NCBI GenBank assembly: GCA_008360975.2
Contig: CM039189.1
Coordinates: forward strand, 7,134,056 to 7,198,055
Direction of reading: 5' to 3'
Source of the DNA: Lichenostomus cassidix
Lineage: Eukaryota; Chordata; Aves; Passeriformes; Meliphagidae
Length of the DNA stretch: 64,000 nt
A program made the translations under genes and the position numbers. Each line of letters starts with the position of its first letter. Positions within the stretch are counted from its first letter, which is position 1. Positions 11,601-25,448 of this stretch are shown in pieces. The notes beneath the pieces were generated by a model. It had not been told where the DNA came from. It worked only from the letters and a program-made list of their open reading frames with translations, and ran no database searches.

Positions 11601-14600
11601 GCATTAGTATATAAAGTAGATTGGGTCCATGTTAACAATCCTTTTCAAAATGAAGGTGCTGTCAGCTGTTTTAATTTAATTTACTCCACCTTAATTTACT
11701 TTTTGGAAATGAGCTAAATTAATAAATTGAATTATGGCTACTTTAACTCTGAAGGAGCATATCACATAAGAGCTTGCTGTGGTTTCACTAATCAGCTTTG
11801 CATTTAAACCCTAAATGTATTTAGATTAGCTCTCACAGGCATCCTCACATAGGTATGCCTGCAGATACCCACCTGCTTTCCTTTTCCTTCCCTGGTCTTG
11901 TTGCTCTGAGGAAGCCAGGGCTCAATGAGCAGATTTACAACATCTGTGTTACTTCATGCATCTCCTCGGTCTGGGACTTTCCTGCTCTGAAAGTAGAGAC
12001 AGGGAACTATGATCTGAGTGGGTCAACATGGGTAATGTCTGATGTATACAGCACCATAATCCCAGTATCATACTGGTAACTTGAACAAGCTCAAGAGACA
12101 GCCATTTTCTGCTACATCTCATCAGGTAAGTGCAATCCATTATTCCCCTGCTGCTCCTTAGGAAATGGGAGGACAGGAGCCAAGACAAAACCTATTGTCA
12201 TGCCCTCTGCAGCTCCCTGCTCCAGGGTCAGCAAAGGTGCACAAGGGTGGCTGTGTGTGAGCCATGTGAGTTGCTTGTAATTGTGGCTCCTTCTCCTTCT
12301 CTGGTGTGATAGTGTGGTTCCAGCTATAAACTAATTATTCCTGCCTCTGTGCACTGTCTCCTGGATAAAGCAGGGGAAGGAGGCTAGGAGCTGAACTAGG
12401 AGCTGGATGGCAAGTAGAAGGTTCCCTTCTGTGGCAGAGGGAGAGACATCTGCACACTCTCTGATATCTGCCTTCTCTATAAGCAGCATGGATCAGTTCC
12501 TGCTCTCAGAAGGGCAGAGCCATAAGATATGGACGTGATGAGGTTTCCAGGTAGTGCCTGGATTCTCCACATACCACTTTAGTGGGGTTTATATGGCCCA
12601 GAAATCACAATGTGCTGTAATGGATGGGTGGTCACATGGCAAGCCTGACTACATGCTCACTTACTGGAAATAGGTGCTGGTGACCGCTTGAAAAAAGGAA
12701 AAATCAAGCCTGTGGTAATGGCTGAGGATTTCTGACCTTTGCTCTAACATTTTAAATTTGTTTTTATTGCTTCTAATTGGCCTTGCTTTGGAGCATGCAC
12801 ATTATCTAACTGTCAGGGCACTGGCTGTCATTATCTGCTGGGTCATTTGGTTTGTGTTCTTTACGACTGAAACTTGTCAGGCATTCCCAGAAAGTACTGC
12901 GCTCCCCTTGCAGTGTCAAACATGGTGCTGGTTAATTGTGCATCCCTGAGAGTGAAGCATTGGAAGTGATCAGGCATTGATTGTTTAGCTGTGATGGACG
13001 CAATGGAAATGTGTCTCCTCTGTATGGAGGGAAAAGTGTAAAAATTAGATCAGCAGCCACACAGCAGCAGCCAGATTTCTTAGTTTAAGGGATCAGAGGT
13101 TACCCATTTTCCAGCCTTGATGACTCATTTTTGATCCCACTCACGTGGCTTGGCTAACTTCATTTTTACCTCCCTTTGCAATTTAAACACCAATTCTCTT
13201 CTATTTTGACTTTCTTTAATATACCAGCTGCAAAGTCACTAGTTCAAATCTCCCCACCTCACCTTGCTTCACGAGATGGAAATGAAAGTCAAGTACTGTG
13301 TGTGTGAAAAAGCTCAAAATGCCACAGTGGCACAAATGTGCCTACAATGGTGGCTCTGTAAATCTCAACTCATTCAAAACATCAGCCTAGTTTGTAAGTC
13401 TGACAATTCATTTAAAAGCCTTTAAGATTTCCTAACAATTAGAAATCCATATACGGTTGTTTTGGATGTTAACTACATTCAGAGTAGGTGTATATGGGGT
13501 TTGTCCTCCTGTAGATGGGCAGGGAGAGCTACAGGCAGCAATAGCCATGTCCCTATTTTGCAGAGTAAAAATGAGCTTTGCTGGGAACACCAAGCTGTTA
13601 GACCTCAGTGTGAATTATGCATCTGCTGTATTTAGATAGAAGCAATTTTCCTGTTGAAATCAGAGGTTGGCGTTTCTTTCCCATGGGGTTCTGTAACTCA
13701 AAATTGTGTTGAGATCAAGCATGTAGAGGAGGCTTTTTTAGCTGTAAAGGTGAATGTATTCAGATTATTCAAGTGGTGATTTTTTGGATGTACAATTAGT
13801 TGAGTGAGAGATGTGGTATAAATTTGGTATTGTAATTGCTATGCCTCTGAGATTTCAATTTGCAAAATAGTTTGCATGGCTGCAAGATTAACTGTTGTCT
13901 GTGCGATGAACATGGAGCAGAGCTGTGGTTTGATTGTGACAGTCAATTGGCTGTATGTCCCAAAAAATCACTTTGCCACAAGTACCTGATGTGAACCGAG
14001 TGGTTGATATTCATGATGCTTCAGTTCTGTGGATGGCTGAAAATGGCCAGTGTCTAAAATTCTCACCTGTAAGTGCTGTTGGCACAACAGGATTTCCTTT
14101 TTCTCTGTTAACAAAATCAGGAAAAAGGAAGTTCAAGACCCATTTTTATTCTCTTTGCCTATTTTGCATTATACTGTTTCCTTCACTTGCATAGAGGAGC
14201 ATGGCAATGATGCTCAGCAGTGCTGCTCCAGTGACTGGATGAGTGGGTGCAGAGAAATGGGGGTCTGCATGGAAGCAGCCACAGCCCAGCCAGGAGCTGA
14301 GCCCTGCCTGCCCATGCAGTGCTGGCTGTGCCCTGGGAGTAGGCAGGAAGGCTGTCAGCAGTGACATGGGCAGTGCTGATGCAGCCCCAGGGCAAGGGCT
14401 GGGCTGCCTGGCTGGTTTTTGGATGTTTTGCGTGAGTCTGCGTTTGGTTCACAGCTGCTGCTGTGTTTGGGTGTCCAGTGTTGTCTAGGAACATGTCAAT
14501 GTAATTACACACAGAACCAGTGAAACTGCTTGTTCTCACTTCACTGTGCCTTTCAGGTATCCCTCCCAGGGTCCTAATTTATTTACTTTTGTCTCAGTGT

Positions 14601-17600
14601 TTATCTTTTAAAAATACCACTATGCCCTAGGTTGGTGATTGAACTGTAGAGATGCAGTAGAGGCTGCACTGGTGGCAGCTGTGACAGCAGGGAGGAGGAG
14701 AGGGCTGGTGGAGGTAAAGCCTTCTAAGCCCTGGGCCCCATCGGCAACTACATCATTACAATTCTTTAAAAATGTATATTAAAACATCCTTCTGCAAATA
14801 AAAGCAGAGGCACTGAAAAACACATGCTTGTGTGGTGAGTAAGGCAGGTTTATCTGAAGGGTCACTGGAGCCCCTTGGCTAGTGTGAGCAGCTCTAACAT
14901 CCCAATCTTCCTTGGGATGGAGAGTTGGGTTTTGCTGCTTTTTCAAAGGAGGAGCTGTCAAAAGGTGTGTCTGCAGGGGATGGTGATGGCTGCTCAGACA
15001 TGGTGCCACTCTGGGGTGAGTGTGGAGGGACCCCACTCTCCACTGGAATTCCAGAGGCAGGTTAGGGTTATAGGACAGCCAAAGCTGGTTCCTCTGGCCC
15101 CTGGTCCCAGACAGACAGACCAGGGCTGGGGCTGTCCAGTCACTTGTGCACATCTTGCTGTGACCTGTGTGTCAGGACCTAGAGGAAGGAGAGGCAGTGA
15201 GATTGCTGGGCTGTGAGATAGAGGATTTTAATTAAAGCCTCTAAGCAAAGAGACTTTATAAGTAAATAGAACAGAAATGTTACAGAATGAACTGATAATA
15301 GAGATTTACTTTTCCTTAAAGTAGCATAAATTCATCATGCACACTGTAAACACACACACAGAGGAATGCTTTGTCTGGGAAACAAGTAGTGAGACTTAGT
15401 TCCTTATCAGGAGCTGAAGTGTTCCAAAGCAGGTCTTTCCACCAGATAAGCTGTGGGAAGCTGGGGAGCTGGTTCTGTGGTGCTGGGTTGTGAAGAGCTC
15501 TGTTCTTACCCTGTGAACTCCTGGGGCATCACTGCAAAAAGTACTTTGTATTTTGCATAACCCTGCTCCTTTGGAGGCAAGTCATAAAACTCCCACAGCT
15601 CTGCTGGGGCTGCAGCATGAAAGGGGCCCTGGAAATGTCACACTCCAAACTATAGTGACAACTGAAGTTTGGCATGACTGCTAGATAATTGAGTTAGATA
15701 ATTGGAGTTATGGGCATGGGGAAATAGCAGTATCACCTCTTTGTGGGCTCTTTGAAGGCGCTGGTCTGGATGCTGGAAGTGATGGCATCGTGTGGGGTGT
15801 TGGGTGTTCTCTGGCCACACAATCAGTCTGTCCCCAAAGACTGTGACCCAGCTGTGAACACCACTGGCAGTGGGGGCAATCCAGCTGTGAGCAGATGTGT
15901 GAACCCAACCATCCTGTGAATGGTAAATGCCCCAGAAGGAAATATTCACAGTGAGAGGAGGGCTGTTCATGAGCAGAAATGAAGGGAAACATTTCAGGTG
16001 TGCAGGAGCCTCTGTAGGAGAAAACAGTGGGAAGTGCCTCACCCAAAGGGAAGTAACAGGATCCTTCTCCTGGAGAGCTCAGAGCTAGCACAAAGCCCTT
16101 GAAGCCTCCTGGAAGGACTAACCCTGCTCTGGCCAGAGAAAGATGGGACCAGCTGGTCTTTAACCACCTCTAATTTATCTCAAGCTGCCAAAGCCTTCCT
16201 TACAGATGCACTTCGCTGCGAGACTTCACACACAGCTCCTCAGAGCACACCCCACACACACTTACCTGCTGCTGCAACACCAGTGTCTGACAACACCTGT
16301 CCTCTCTCTTCCTTTGGCAGGAAGGACAAAGTGCCACACTATAAATGCACTGCCCAGCGGGGCCCAGGGAACAGCCACGCTGGAGGCAAAGCTGAGAAGA
16401 GGAGCCAGGAGCATCTGAAGGAGTCATCTCTGTCCATGCGATGAGAGGAGAGGAGAGCTGTAGGGCAAGGCGGAGGAGCACGTCGCAGCCAGGAATCGAT
16501 GATGTTTCTCTTTTTTTTTCCCCAGACAAGTATTTCTAAGATAACAAATAGTCCAAGGAGCAAAGAGGGAGAGGGAAATTAGCTGGAAATTTTACTATTG
16601 ATTCTTTTTTATTTATAGATGGTGAATCAATTTCAGGGCTTTTTTTTTTTTTTCCTATCTGTGGGGAAAAAAAGAGTGAGCTGATAGATTTGCAGAAATC
16701 ATTTGCGGTGGCTGAAAAGCTATTTGTTAAAATGAGAAAGCCTCTCCTTCCTCCACCAGTCCCCTTCTCTCTCTTTAAAGGGGTAATCCATACAATGAGC
16801 TAACGAGGGAGTCCTGGCTCCTCTGTTGCACCATGTGATGTCTCCCCTTTTAGTGTCAGGCTCAGAAGCTCTTATGCCTACTGCATGTGCTTGTCCTGTT
16901 AGCTTGCATTAAGAAAGCCTGATAAATAGCTTCTGGGAGCCAGGCAGGTGCTCCTCAGTGTGCAGTTTATCATCCACTGCATGGCTGGGTTTTTTGCTCT
17001 TCCATCAGATCATTCGAGGAGAGAGGTCATATGAGAAATGTGACTGTCAGGCTGCAGGCATGAAACTTGCTGCAAGACCTGTCCAACAGGCAGGGACAGT
17101 GGTCCTCCATCAAAAACTCTGGGGTCTAGAAAGACCAGACTTCCCAACAGATGTATGATTGATGCAGCGTGGGCAAGAAGTAGTGCTGAAAGGGGTGAAT
17201 AAACAGTGTGGTGACACCACTGTAAGAAACCCCAAGTAAAACCTCAGCACCTCCCCATGACATGGACAGCATGTGAAATCTCTGCTCAAAGCCACTGTCA
17301 CTAGGCAGTGTTGTCTCCTGCAATGTGTGACTCTCTGAAACATCTGACCTGGATTCTCAAACTGGAGACAAAAAGAGGCTGATCCTCAGTGGAGTCAGAG
17401 TGTTTCTTATGGGATGAGAAGGGAGAGTATGCTTAGAATTGCCTCTTTTCAACCCATCTGAAGCCTTGGGAAGCAGCTTCTCTTCACTGTCTTCTGCCAG
17501 GAGTTGGGCTGGAATGGTGGCTTGAGGAAGAGAAGGTGCCAAGATCTGGTAGATAAGAGAGGGAAAGGATGAACCTGACTGAGGGTGAAACATGACTGGA

Positions 17601-18786
17601 TGAGCTCCTCTTGGAGTGGGGTGGCCCTGAAGAATGCCAGCCCCAGACACAGTTCTCTAGTAAAAGCTGGGTTGGTTGTTCCTGTCCTCTTTCCCAGGAC
17701 AGGAATGCCATGATCTAGGAACAGTCCGGCTCAGCTGAGTCCTCACACTGTCCTGTGTGTGAAGAGAATGCATCCTGGGGAAAAATGAAAAGGTATGAGA
17801 AACAATGAGAACTACAGGCTAAAATAAGTCACCTTTGAAGTGACTTAAATTTACTGTCCTGGGTGAAAGTACTCCCTGATCCTTCAGCAGTAAAGACCTG
17901 GCTGCAAGGTCTGACCAATGCTGACCCAAGGTGTGGTTTTAGGAAGAACTGAAAGCAGATTCCCTTGCATGCATACTTCCTTCTCCTTTAAAAATCCTAG
18001 TGGATACAAGGGAGTTCTCTGTGAGGCCCTTGAGCTCCTTTCCATACAAGTGAACACAGAGCAAGCAGGGTCAAGGCTGAGCTCTGCATTCTGTGTCTCA
18101 GGACCTCACCTGCCCTTCTGGAGCCGCATCCCAGTGGATCTCCTGGGAGCCACTGGCACATGGTTTCCATCCAGTTTGTATTACTGCAGCTACAAAGAGT
18201 GAGCAGGTAGGAGTAAGGACAAAAGCTTCGCTTTGCATGCCTCTGAAGAAGGACAAGCTACTCAGGATCTGCCAAAACTTGAGCTGAATGTATCTGTGTG
18301 TGAGCTACCCATTAGCTGGGCTTTCCTTAGTTAGTTGCTCTCTGACAAGGGAAACTCGCTTGAAGGCAAGGAGGAGGTATCCCACTGGAAGGAAAATTAT
18401 TTAAAACACCAAGCAAACCTGTTACTGTCAGTATTTCAAGGTGAGAGGGTTAAACTGTGTACATTTTTAGGGAGAATAAAATGCCTTCGTATGATGAATT
18501 TCAAGGCATCCAAAAGGCACAGTGCTGGCTCTCTGTCTCCAAAAGCAGAGTAATGAATAGCAGTGACAGTGTGATAATTAAAATGACCTCTTGGAGATAT
18601 GGATTAGAAGGTACGCAGACAAGGGATAAGTTCTCCTTTGAATTCATCTAGTGATAATTTATGACTATCATTGGGTTTTATAGGGTTTTAGTGGAAGACT
18701 TTCAAAGTTGGTTTACTGGAGTTAAAATGTTCTTTCACGTATTCATTGCACTTGCAGAATTCCTCGTTATTTATTTTTGAATGTTT

Positions 18787-18814
18787 CTATATATACATAC
18801 ATATATATATATAA
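18787..18814. repeat. (TA)n/(TACA)n microsatellite
   Basis: An alternating TA run interrupted by TACATACA. A simple repeat with no flanking gene. Confidence 0.85.
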
Positions 18815-20364
18815 TGAGAGAGTTTCAATATTTGCTTAGCCGCTAAAAAGCCTACTCTAGAAATATTAATAAAGTGATAAAAGCAGCTGTGGAATGAGTG
18901 TGTTGTTTCATTTTCATTCCTTCCTCCTCACAGGCTCGCAGCTCACTTCAAAACCAAGACAGGTGGATTCTGGGAGGCCCTTGTGCTGCCCTGCTATCAG
19001 CTGTCAGAGGCTCCCTCTGTCAGACTTGTAAAATTCAGCTTTTTAACTCTAGATTTAATAACTGGATTTTCCTGGAAATCACCATCTCCACGTCTTACTT
19101 GTCTTGTGCACAGGTATCTGCCCCACAGCTGAAATGTATAGGACTTAGTACAGACCTAATGTAGATTGCTCATCTCTGGCAGAGATGCTTCCTTTCTGCT
19201 GAGATATCCCAACCTTTCAGTTGCACAGAAAGCACAGATTGGAGACAGTTACCCATATGGGAAATGATGACATCCCATTTGTCAACTCCCATGGTGCTAA
19301 CCTTCTTCCCATCCTCTCCACCTGCCTAGCAATGCCATAACATCCAAACATAAGGTTATCTGCCAAGAGCATCTGCCTTGCTCTTCAGCCAGGAAGCACG
19401 CCTGTCCTGGAACCCATCCTGCCCATCTTGTTCCAGAATGTCATGCTCAACCTCTTTGCTCTTGCCTCCCATTTCATTCCTCTTTCAGTTTGTGTCTGGC
19501 ACCTTCTGGCTGAGCCACAGGTGCCAATACAAATTTTTCCATGCTGAGATCTGAGTCACATCTCCCCTGAACCTCATAGGCAGAGCTGACTCTGTGGTGC
19601 TTTCCTCAGAGACCCACTGCTGTTTTCAGGGTTCTCCAATAAACTGGGTTTCTTGCAAGCTGTCCCTGACCAGCTGGGGATGGGAGGCTGAGACTTTCAC
19701 TGAGGGGTCTCTGCTAGTTTGCCTCAGGGTTTACACATCCCGTTTTTTTAGGGGCATTAGCATGGGAGCTGAAAATAGGAGACCTTTTGTTTCCAGCTTC
19801 TAGTTCATTTTCCTCCCACATAAGTGCTTAAGTTCTCCTCCTCCAACTGTGCAGGCAGATCCTGCTTCAGAGCCTACTCCTGGCCTGCCATGAGCTTCTT
19901 CTTGCTGGAGATGATCTGTGTCTCAGAGGTAATGCATGTTGAACTCCCAACAGTAATTCTTCACCAGTCGCTTGTGTCAGGTCCAAGGTAAGGTGACTCC
20001 AGGGATTCTGACAGCTTCAGAATCCAATATGGGCCCAAAACTAGGAGTTTATTGGACAGAATGGTATTTGCTCCTAAGAACAAAGTCACATGTTATCTGA
20101 ACACAAGTACAGGGCTTTTTTTGTGAGGAAACCAGAGCCCCACTGCAATGCCCACCCTGCTTCTTCTCATTCTCTGCTTGGAGAGCTGCAGGGCCTTCCC
20201 TTGGAGCAGTAGTGATGTATTTGCCTCCCTTTGTACAGGCCTGGGTGATGAATATTAAAATGCTGAAATTAACTTGTTTTCTATGCATTCTGCTCTCCTG
20301 ACAAGAAAATCCCACTACAAACCCCTGCACAGGCAGTCTAACTGCACCGAATTAGACCCTCACT

Positions 20365-20724
20365 GTGAGGGGATTATATATTCTGATTGGGGCTGAGTTT
20401 GCAATTATTTTCTCTGCCACACCAAAGACCTTTACTGCAGAGCTGCAAACCAGTTATAGGAACATGAAATGCTTTGACTTCTTCACTAGGGAAACATTAA
20501 TCCAATCACAGGTTATGTCCATTACAGACTATGGCAATATTGTATACAGGAATTCCCAGGAGAAGGTTCTACAAAAATTGGAATCTCTCTATAACCATGT
20601 TATGAGATTTACTGGTGTGGATAAAATGGGCAGAGTTAAAATTACCAGGCTGGCTATCTCTAAAAGACAGGTGAAGTCTGCTGGCTATCATTGCTTCGCA
20701 ATATTACAAATGGAAAAGCCCTGA
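20365..20724 (+). pseudogene. Non-LTR retrotransposon reverse-transcriptase-like relic
   Basis: A frame open from about 20365 to a TGA at 20722 carries a block like the C-terminal part of non-LTR retrotransposon polymerases: SYRNMKCFDFFTRETLIQSQ, then VMSITDYGNIVYRN, then VLQKLESLYNHVMRFTG. The DYGxxxY signature preceded by YRN.xCF and followed by LxxLxxxYxxxxRF is typical of LINE proteins common in fish. It differs from avian CR1, which has an LEYCVQFW-type segment there. The first codon of the open frame is GTG and no catalytic FADD-type motif is present, so this is a fragment and not an active enzyme. The family assignment within LINEs is uncertain. After RFTG the similarity fades. Confidence 0.6.
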
Positions 20725-20899
20725 AGTAATTGAATAACACATCTGCTGAAAAAACCTTGTGAACTGCTATAATCTAAAGATAGACTGTGAGGAAACAATG
20801 TAGGTACAGCACCCGGTTAAAAGGAAAAAGATGCTTTCCTTACCTGGTGCAGGAAGATATCGCAAATGCAGGTACAGATTCTCTCTTTGTCTCCTAGAT

Positions 20900-20951
20900 T
20901 ATGTGTGTGTCTATGTGTGTGCTCTATATATTTATGTGTGTGTGCTTGTGT
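20900..20951. repeat. (TG)n-rich imperfect microsatellite
   Basis: Several short TGTGTG runs are separated by CTA, CTC and TATATATTTA. It lies about 180 bases beyond the reverse-transcriptase-like relic. No function is suggested. Confidence 0.75.
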
Positions 20952-23900
20952 CCTTCTACCTCTTACTTTTCACATAAAAATAAGTTAAGCCAGGTTCCTC
21001 AGCAGCCAAAGGCATGGTGCTGGATGGGAATGATCCATAAGCAGAGCTCACTGCGTTCCCTTTTCTACTGGAGGTTGCTGAAAACATTTGGCATGGCTGG
21101 CGAAGGAGCTGATCTCTGTCCCCTTAAAATCTCTCTGTTCTTGTGCAGAAAAAAGATTTCAGAGCACTTTGCAAGAGTTTATGGAGGTTTTGCCTGTGCT
21201 TTAGTGTCAGTATTCAGTGATCTATAACCACAGTTTACCAGCAAAGAACAAGTTCCCTGGGTGCCTGCAATGCCAGGGCTCCGAAAAGCTGTGTCCAGAT
21301 GGAGCTGCTGTGGCCGGGGCAGTGCACACTCTGCTTGGGGGATTGATGGACACAGCCTGGCCACTGCCTCCACATCATCCTGAGAGTGCAGCCAGGTGAC
21401 CTCCAGGCACGGACAGCCACACCCAGACCCTGCAGAGTGACCCACCATCATCTCGTCTCTTCTCTCAAGGTAAGTGCGCTATGGAATGGGCGTTTGTGGG
21501 ATGAGAGGGGATTTCAGGACAGGTCAATGATCTCCTGCAGTTCTGCCTGGGCATGGAGAAGCTCCTTTCATTACTCATGTTCCTCCCCATCTGGTGGCTC
21601 CGAGCAGAGATCCAAGGGCAGCTGACATGGATGTGCTGCAGCAGCATGGCTGTCTGGGGCTGTCACAGCTGGTCAATATAGGGAGGTGTGATTTATTTCA
21701 CATCTCAGGCACCTCTCCGTGGCAGACCAGCACACATGGAAGAAAAAGATGCTTTGAGTGAGTCTGGAGGGGGTTGAATTCTCCTGTGGAAGGAACAAAG
21801 GGGAGACTGAGAGCATCAGTACTGATGGGCATGGATACAAAAGAACTTTTTCCGTAAGTCTTTCATCAAAATTCTTTATCATTGAAAATGTTTTCAAGAA
21901 TCCAAATTTATGAAGTATAAAAATGCTGCTTTTCAAGTAAGGCTTGAAATTTACTCTCTGGAAGCAGTGGGAACAGTAACCAGCCAGTCCAAACTGCTCT
22001 ACCAATAGTCTGGGTATCTGAAGGAAGATTTTATTACCAGCTAGTGTTTGGAAGAAAAGAGTACTTTAGCAAGTTATACCATTGGGGATAAAGTCTTTCT
22101 CACAGCCATAAGGGAATCAATATCCTACAGTGATTCCCTGTTACATACACAAAATTATCCTGGGTATAAAGAGTCCCCTGTTAATTTTGCACATTTAGGG
22201 TTGCTGCCTCTGATGCTTTCAACCAAAGCAGCCTGAACAAATGCTGAGGATTTGTACTCTTTTTCCTTTGGTGCACGATGAAGGTGGGGGAATTTTTGGG
22301 GTTGCTCCATGTATGTACAGCTAAGATTGATGAGGGTTCTTCCATAGCACTTAGGGCCCATTTTAAGGCTGGCTTAATACCTTTCTAGAGGTGTGATAAT
22401 TTTAGGCCCGGAGTGTTATCCTCGTTGTGTGACGCCCCTTCCAGAGCTGCCATGAGCACTAAATCTGCTCGCTGGTGTTTGCAAGTCTGAAGGCTGAGCA
22501 GAGCCCTGCAGGGAGACAGCAGGCTCTTGGTGGGGATGTTGTTTTCTGGCAAATTCATGTTGTACTTAGCACTTAATCATTTTTGCGTCCCCTAAGGCAG
22601 ATTTCCTTTCCCTCTCAGTCGGTCACAGCCCTGTCACGCTCCCAAAGTTTGAGCAGCTGATGCTGAGTCACCAAGTGGAAAACACGAAGTATGTCTGAGA
22701 AGGCTTGACTAAGAAGTAGGAAGAAGAGGGGAGAATAAAGGTTGGAGAAGCCCAGTTTAAGTTTAGCTCAGGAAAATTGTTAGAGAATAGAGGTGCTCTT
22801 CAGCATGGGAGTCCTGAGTCCCCCTCTCTTCTCCCTTTTTTAACATGGGAACATGAGTTTCACAGAGCTTCTTGTTCAGCCTTTGGTCTTTTTAGGTGAA
22901 GAAGCATTTTGCTATTTTTAATAAAATAGGAACCTTTTTAAAACCAGGCCTTAACCATGGAAATCTTGACTACAACTTTAGCTCTTCCATGGATCACATA
23001 TCACAAGATTTAGGATAAGGTGAGGAATATTTATCTCTGTGATTCATTTCCACCATCCAAACCCCTATGATTTCTCCCTTATACAAATGTTGCTTTATAT
23101 ATGTTTTTTTCCATGTGAGGAAACACCCATTTCTCACGTGGAGGCCCAAGATTCAGGCAGATGAAGTGAGCTGAAGCAGGACAGAAATGGGTCAGAGCCA
23201 GTGACAGAAGTGAATGAGGCTCCATGGCTGAGTCACAGCAGCCAGTTGAGTGATGGCCATGGGTGCTTGGCTAAATCATCACAGATGCTCCCAAGGCAGT
23301 GTTGGTAGACAGTAAGCAGTAATTAATAATGGCTGTTAAATGCAGATATTTCACACCTCTCAACCTTGAAACAGGGGAGAAGGATTTTTGCAAAATACTT
23401 CTTTTTTAGTTACTCTCACACTCCATGTTCAGTACACCCTGTTCCTGAACCAAGCTGTCATTCAGCCATGCTAACTCTTCCCAAACCATTCATCTGAGGA
23501 TTTCTGCCTGAAATGGCTGTAAACACCAAAGTCCCCAGGTTATCAGTTAGTTCTGTGGCCATGATACAATTGGGAAATCTGTGAGATGAGAGCTTGTGTG
23601 GAAAGCCACACAGAAGGACCCTAGAAACCCCATGCCACTTGCTACAATCAGTAGAGATGCCACCTTTCGGGATTAATCTTGCTTGCCCAGGATATATTTG
23701 ATTAAAAAAAAAAATCAAGATTTCTTAAGCATCCTTGTTCTTCTTCATCATAATTTCACTCTTATTATGTGCATGTAGCCCAGAATAAGCCCGAAAAGCT
23801 TAAAAATAAAAGCTACTTCATTTAGGTGTTGTGGATAGGTCTCGAGATGGTGACCTGGAGTTGTTTTGCCATGAATAGCCAGTTTTGCCATGCCCTGCCT

Positions 23901-25194
23901 CCTGATGCAGGGGAGGCACAAGGCATAATAGGGACAGAATGAAGGTGCAAAAATAATGGTCATAACCAACTTCTCCCTTCAATCTGGAGCACCTGGTATT
24001 TGAATGAATCTATTCCCTGGTGCAATGCCATTTTAAAACTATTCAAACTATATATTGCAAATCTATATTTGGATTTAGAACAGCTCATGTGTGGGTTGGA
24101 TTTAAAAAGAGAAAAAAGAAGGGTTTTTCTTGATTTAGAAAAATAGTGATAGTCTGCACAGTGTGGGGGCAGAGGTGGGAACCCAGCCCTGTTCTGAGCA
24201 AGGTTCCATGCAGCATGGGACATGCCAGGTCAAAAGGAGGGCACATTCTGGAAAGGGGAACATGCATTTGGAAATCACCAAGGGCCATCAGAACAACTAG
24301 TGCTGTCCAGGGTAAATCTGCCCGAATTTTGTTCCAACCTCCTCGCTATTTCAGTATGCAGATGCCTGCCCTTGGCTGTCCCAAAGCATTTCCTCCTGCT
24401 CTTGGGAAGATGGGAGTGCTGTGTGCTCCTGGACAGGGCATTAACCAGAGGAGCTAAACACCACTAAACCCCTCCTTACAGCCTGCCAAACTTAACCAAA
24501 CCCAGCAGGAAGAAGAGGGGGTCCCTGGAGTAACCACGGATGGTGGTCTGGTGAAACAGGGACAGGGCCAGGGCTTCTCACCATGAACTGGGAACTTCCC
24601 CACCCCATCTGGACCAGAAAAGCAGTTCAGTCACAAACCAAGCCACGAGGCCATCACTCGTCAGCACACTGCACTGATGCTACTGCAGAATAGCAGGAAA
24701 GGCTCTATCCCCATCTACTTTTAAATCATCAAGCTAATAAGTACCCTGGATGATAAGATGTAATCTTTTAAATGCAGTATGGATTTCTTCCCTGAATTAT
24801 GCATGATAACATCTTTAGGCAAGAGGGTTTTTTTTCCCTCCTGGAAGAGAAATCTTGTGGTGCTGGTAATCACTGTTTTACAACAGGCTCACCTGGGAAA
24901 GGCTACCTATTGCTGGGCAATCTCTGCTAACTTCCCAGGAGTGTGGGGCCCTTGGATGGTGCCAGAGTATCTCCAGGAGATGTGAGGCTGTTAACCCATG
25001 GGATCAATGGCACTGACCAGCTGGCACTGGTCTCCAAGCACAAGTAGCCAGTTGAGGAACATCAAGAGGGAAAAAAAGAATGAATACTGGGATTTCAAAG
25101 GTGACTGGACAAATTCAGATCATATATGGTCACATGCAACCGCTGTCTGGGTCTCACTGGCTCCCCAGGGGTTGTGGGGACCACAGGCTGCACA

Positions 25195-25448
25195 ACAGGC
25201 AATGGGCACAAACTGAAATGAATATTTGAAATTCTGCCTGAACACAAGAAAATATTTTTTAACTATGAGGGTGGTCAAATGCTGGAGCAGGGTGCCCAGA
25301 GGGGCTGTGGAGTGTCCATCCCTACAGATGTTCAAAACTCAGCCAGACATAGCCCTGGGAAACTCTCTGTAGGTAACTCAGCCTGAGCAGAGGGAATGGA
25401 CAAGATGATCTTAAGACCCTTTCCAACATCATCCATTCTGTGATTCTG
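25195..25448 (+). repeat. CR1 LINE 3' end (sense)
   Basis: The segment runs through the CR1 tail in order: GGGCACAAACTGAAATG, TTCTGCCTGAACACAAG, GAGGGTGGTCAAATGCTGGA, GGGTGCCCAGAGGGGCTGTG, then GACAAGATGATCTTAAGACC and the terminal CATTCTGTGATTCTG. This is a 5'-truncated copy with an intact 3' end. Confidence 0.92.

Larger units (their letters stand above)
5580..20364. other. No gene supported (AGBL4 last intron or intergenic)
   Basis: I found no conserved exon here. If the 5483 exon is penultimate, part of this block is the last AGBL4 intron; otherwise it is intergenic. It contains a CR1 fragment at about 8475-8650, a short (TA)n run near 18787 and AT-rich stretches. Open frames reach about 140 codons but overlap freely on both strands, lack family motifs and have no consistent splice context. 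Confidence 0.6.

Noticed and set aside
13955..14070. Open segment ending at a good GTAAGT donor near 14070
   Set aside because: No matching acceptor with coding similarity and no recognised protein family; a donor-like site alone is frequent by chance.
14078..14364. NKIRKKEVQ-like segment resembling the human AGBL4 tail (NKEIEVQ)
   Set aside because: No acceptor lies in the right place or phase before it, the similarity stops after a few basic residues, and the downstream frame is Cys/Pro-rich with no match to the human tail.
19975..20365. Possible LTR (minus-strand CAATAAACTC near 20050)
   Set aside because: Only a poly(A)-like hexamer and vague layout; no recognisable U3 or termini.
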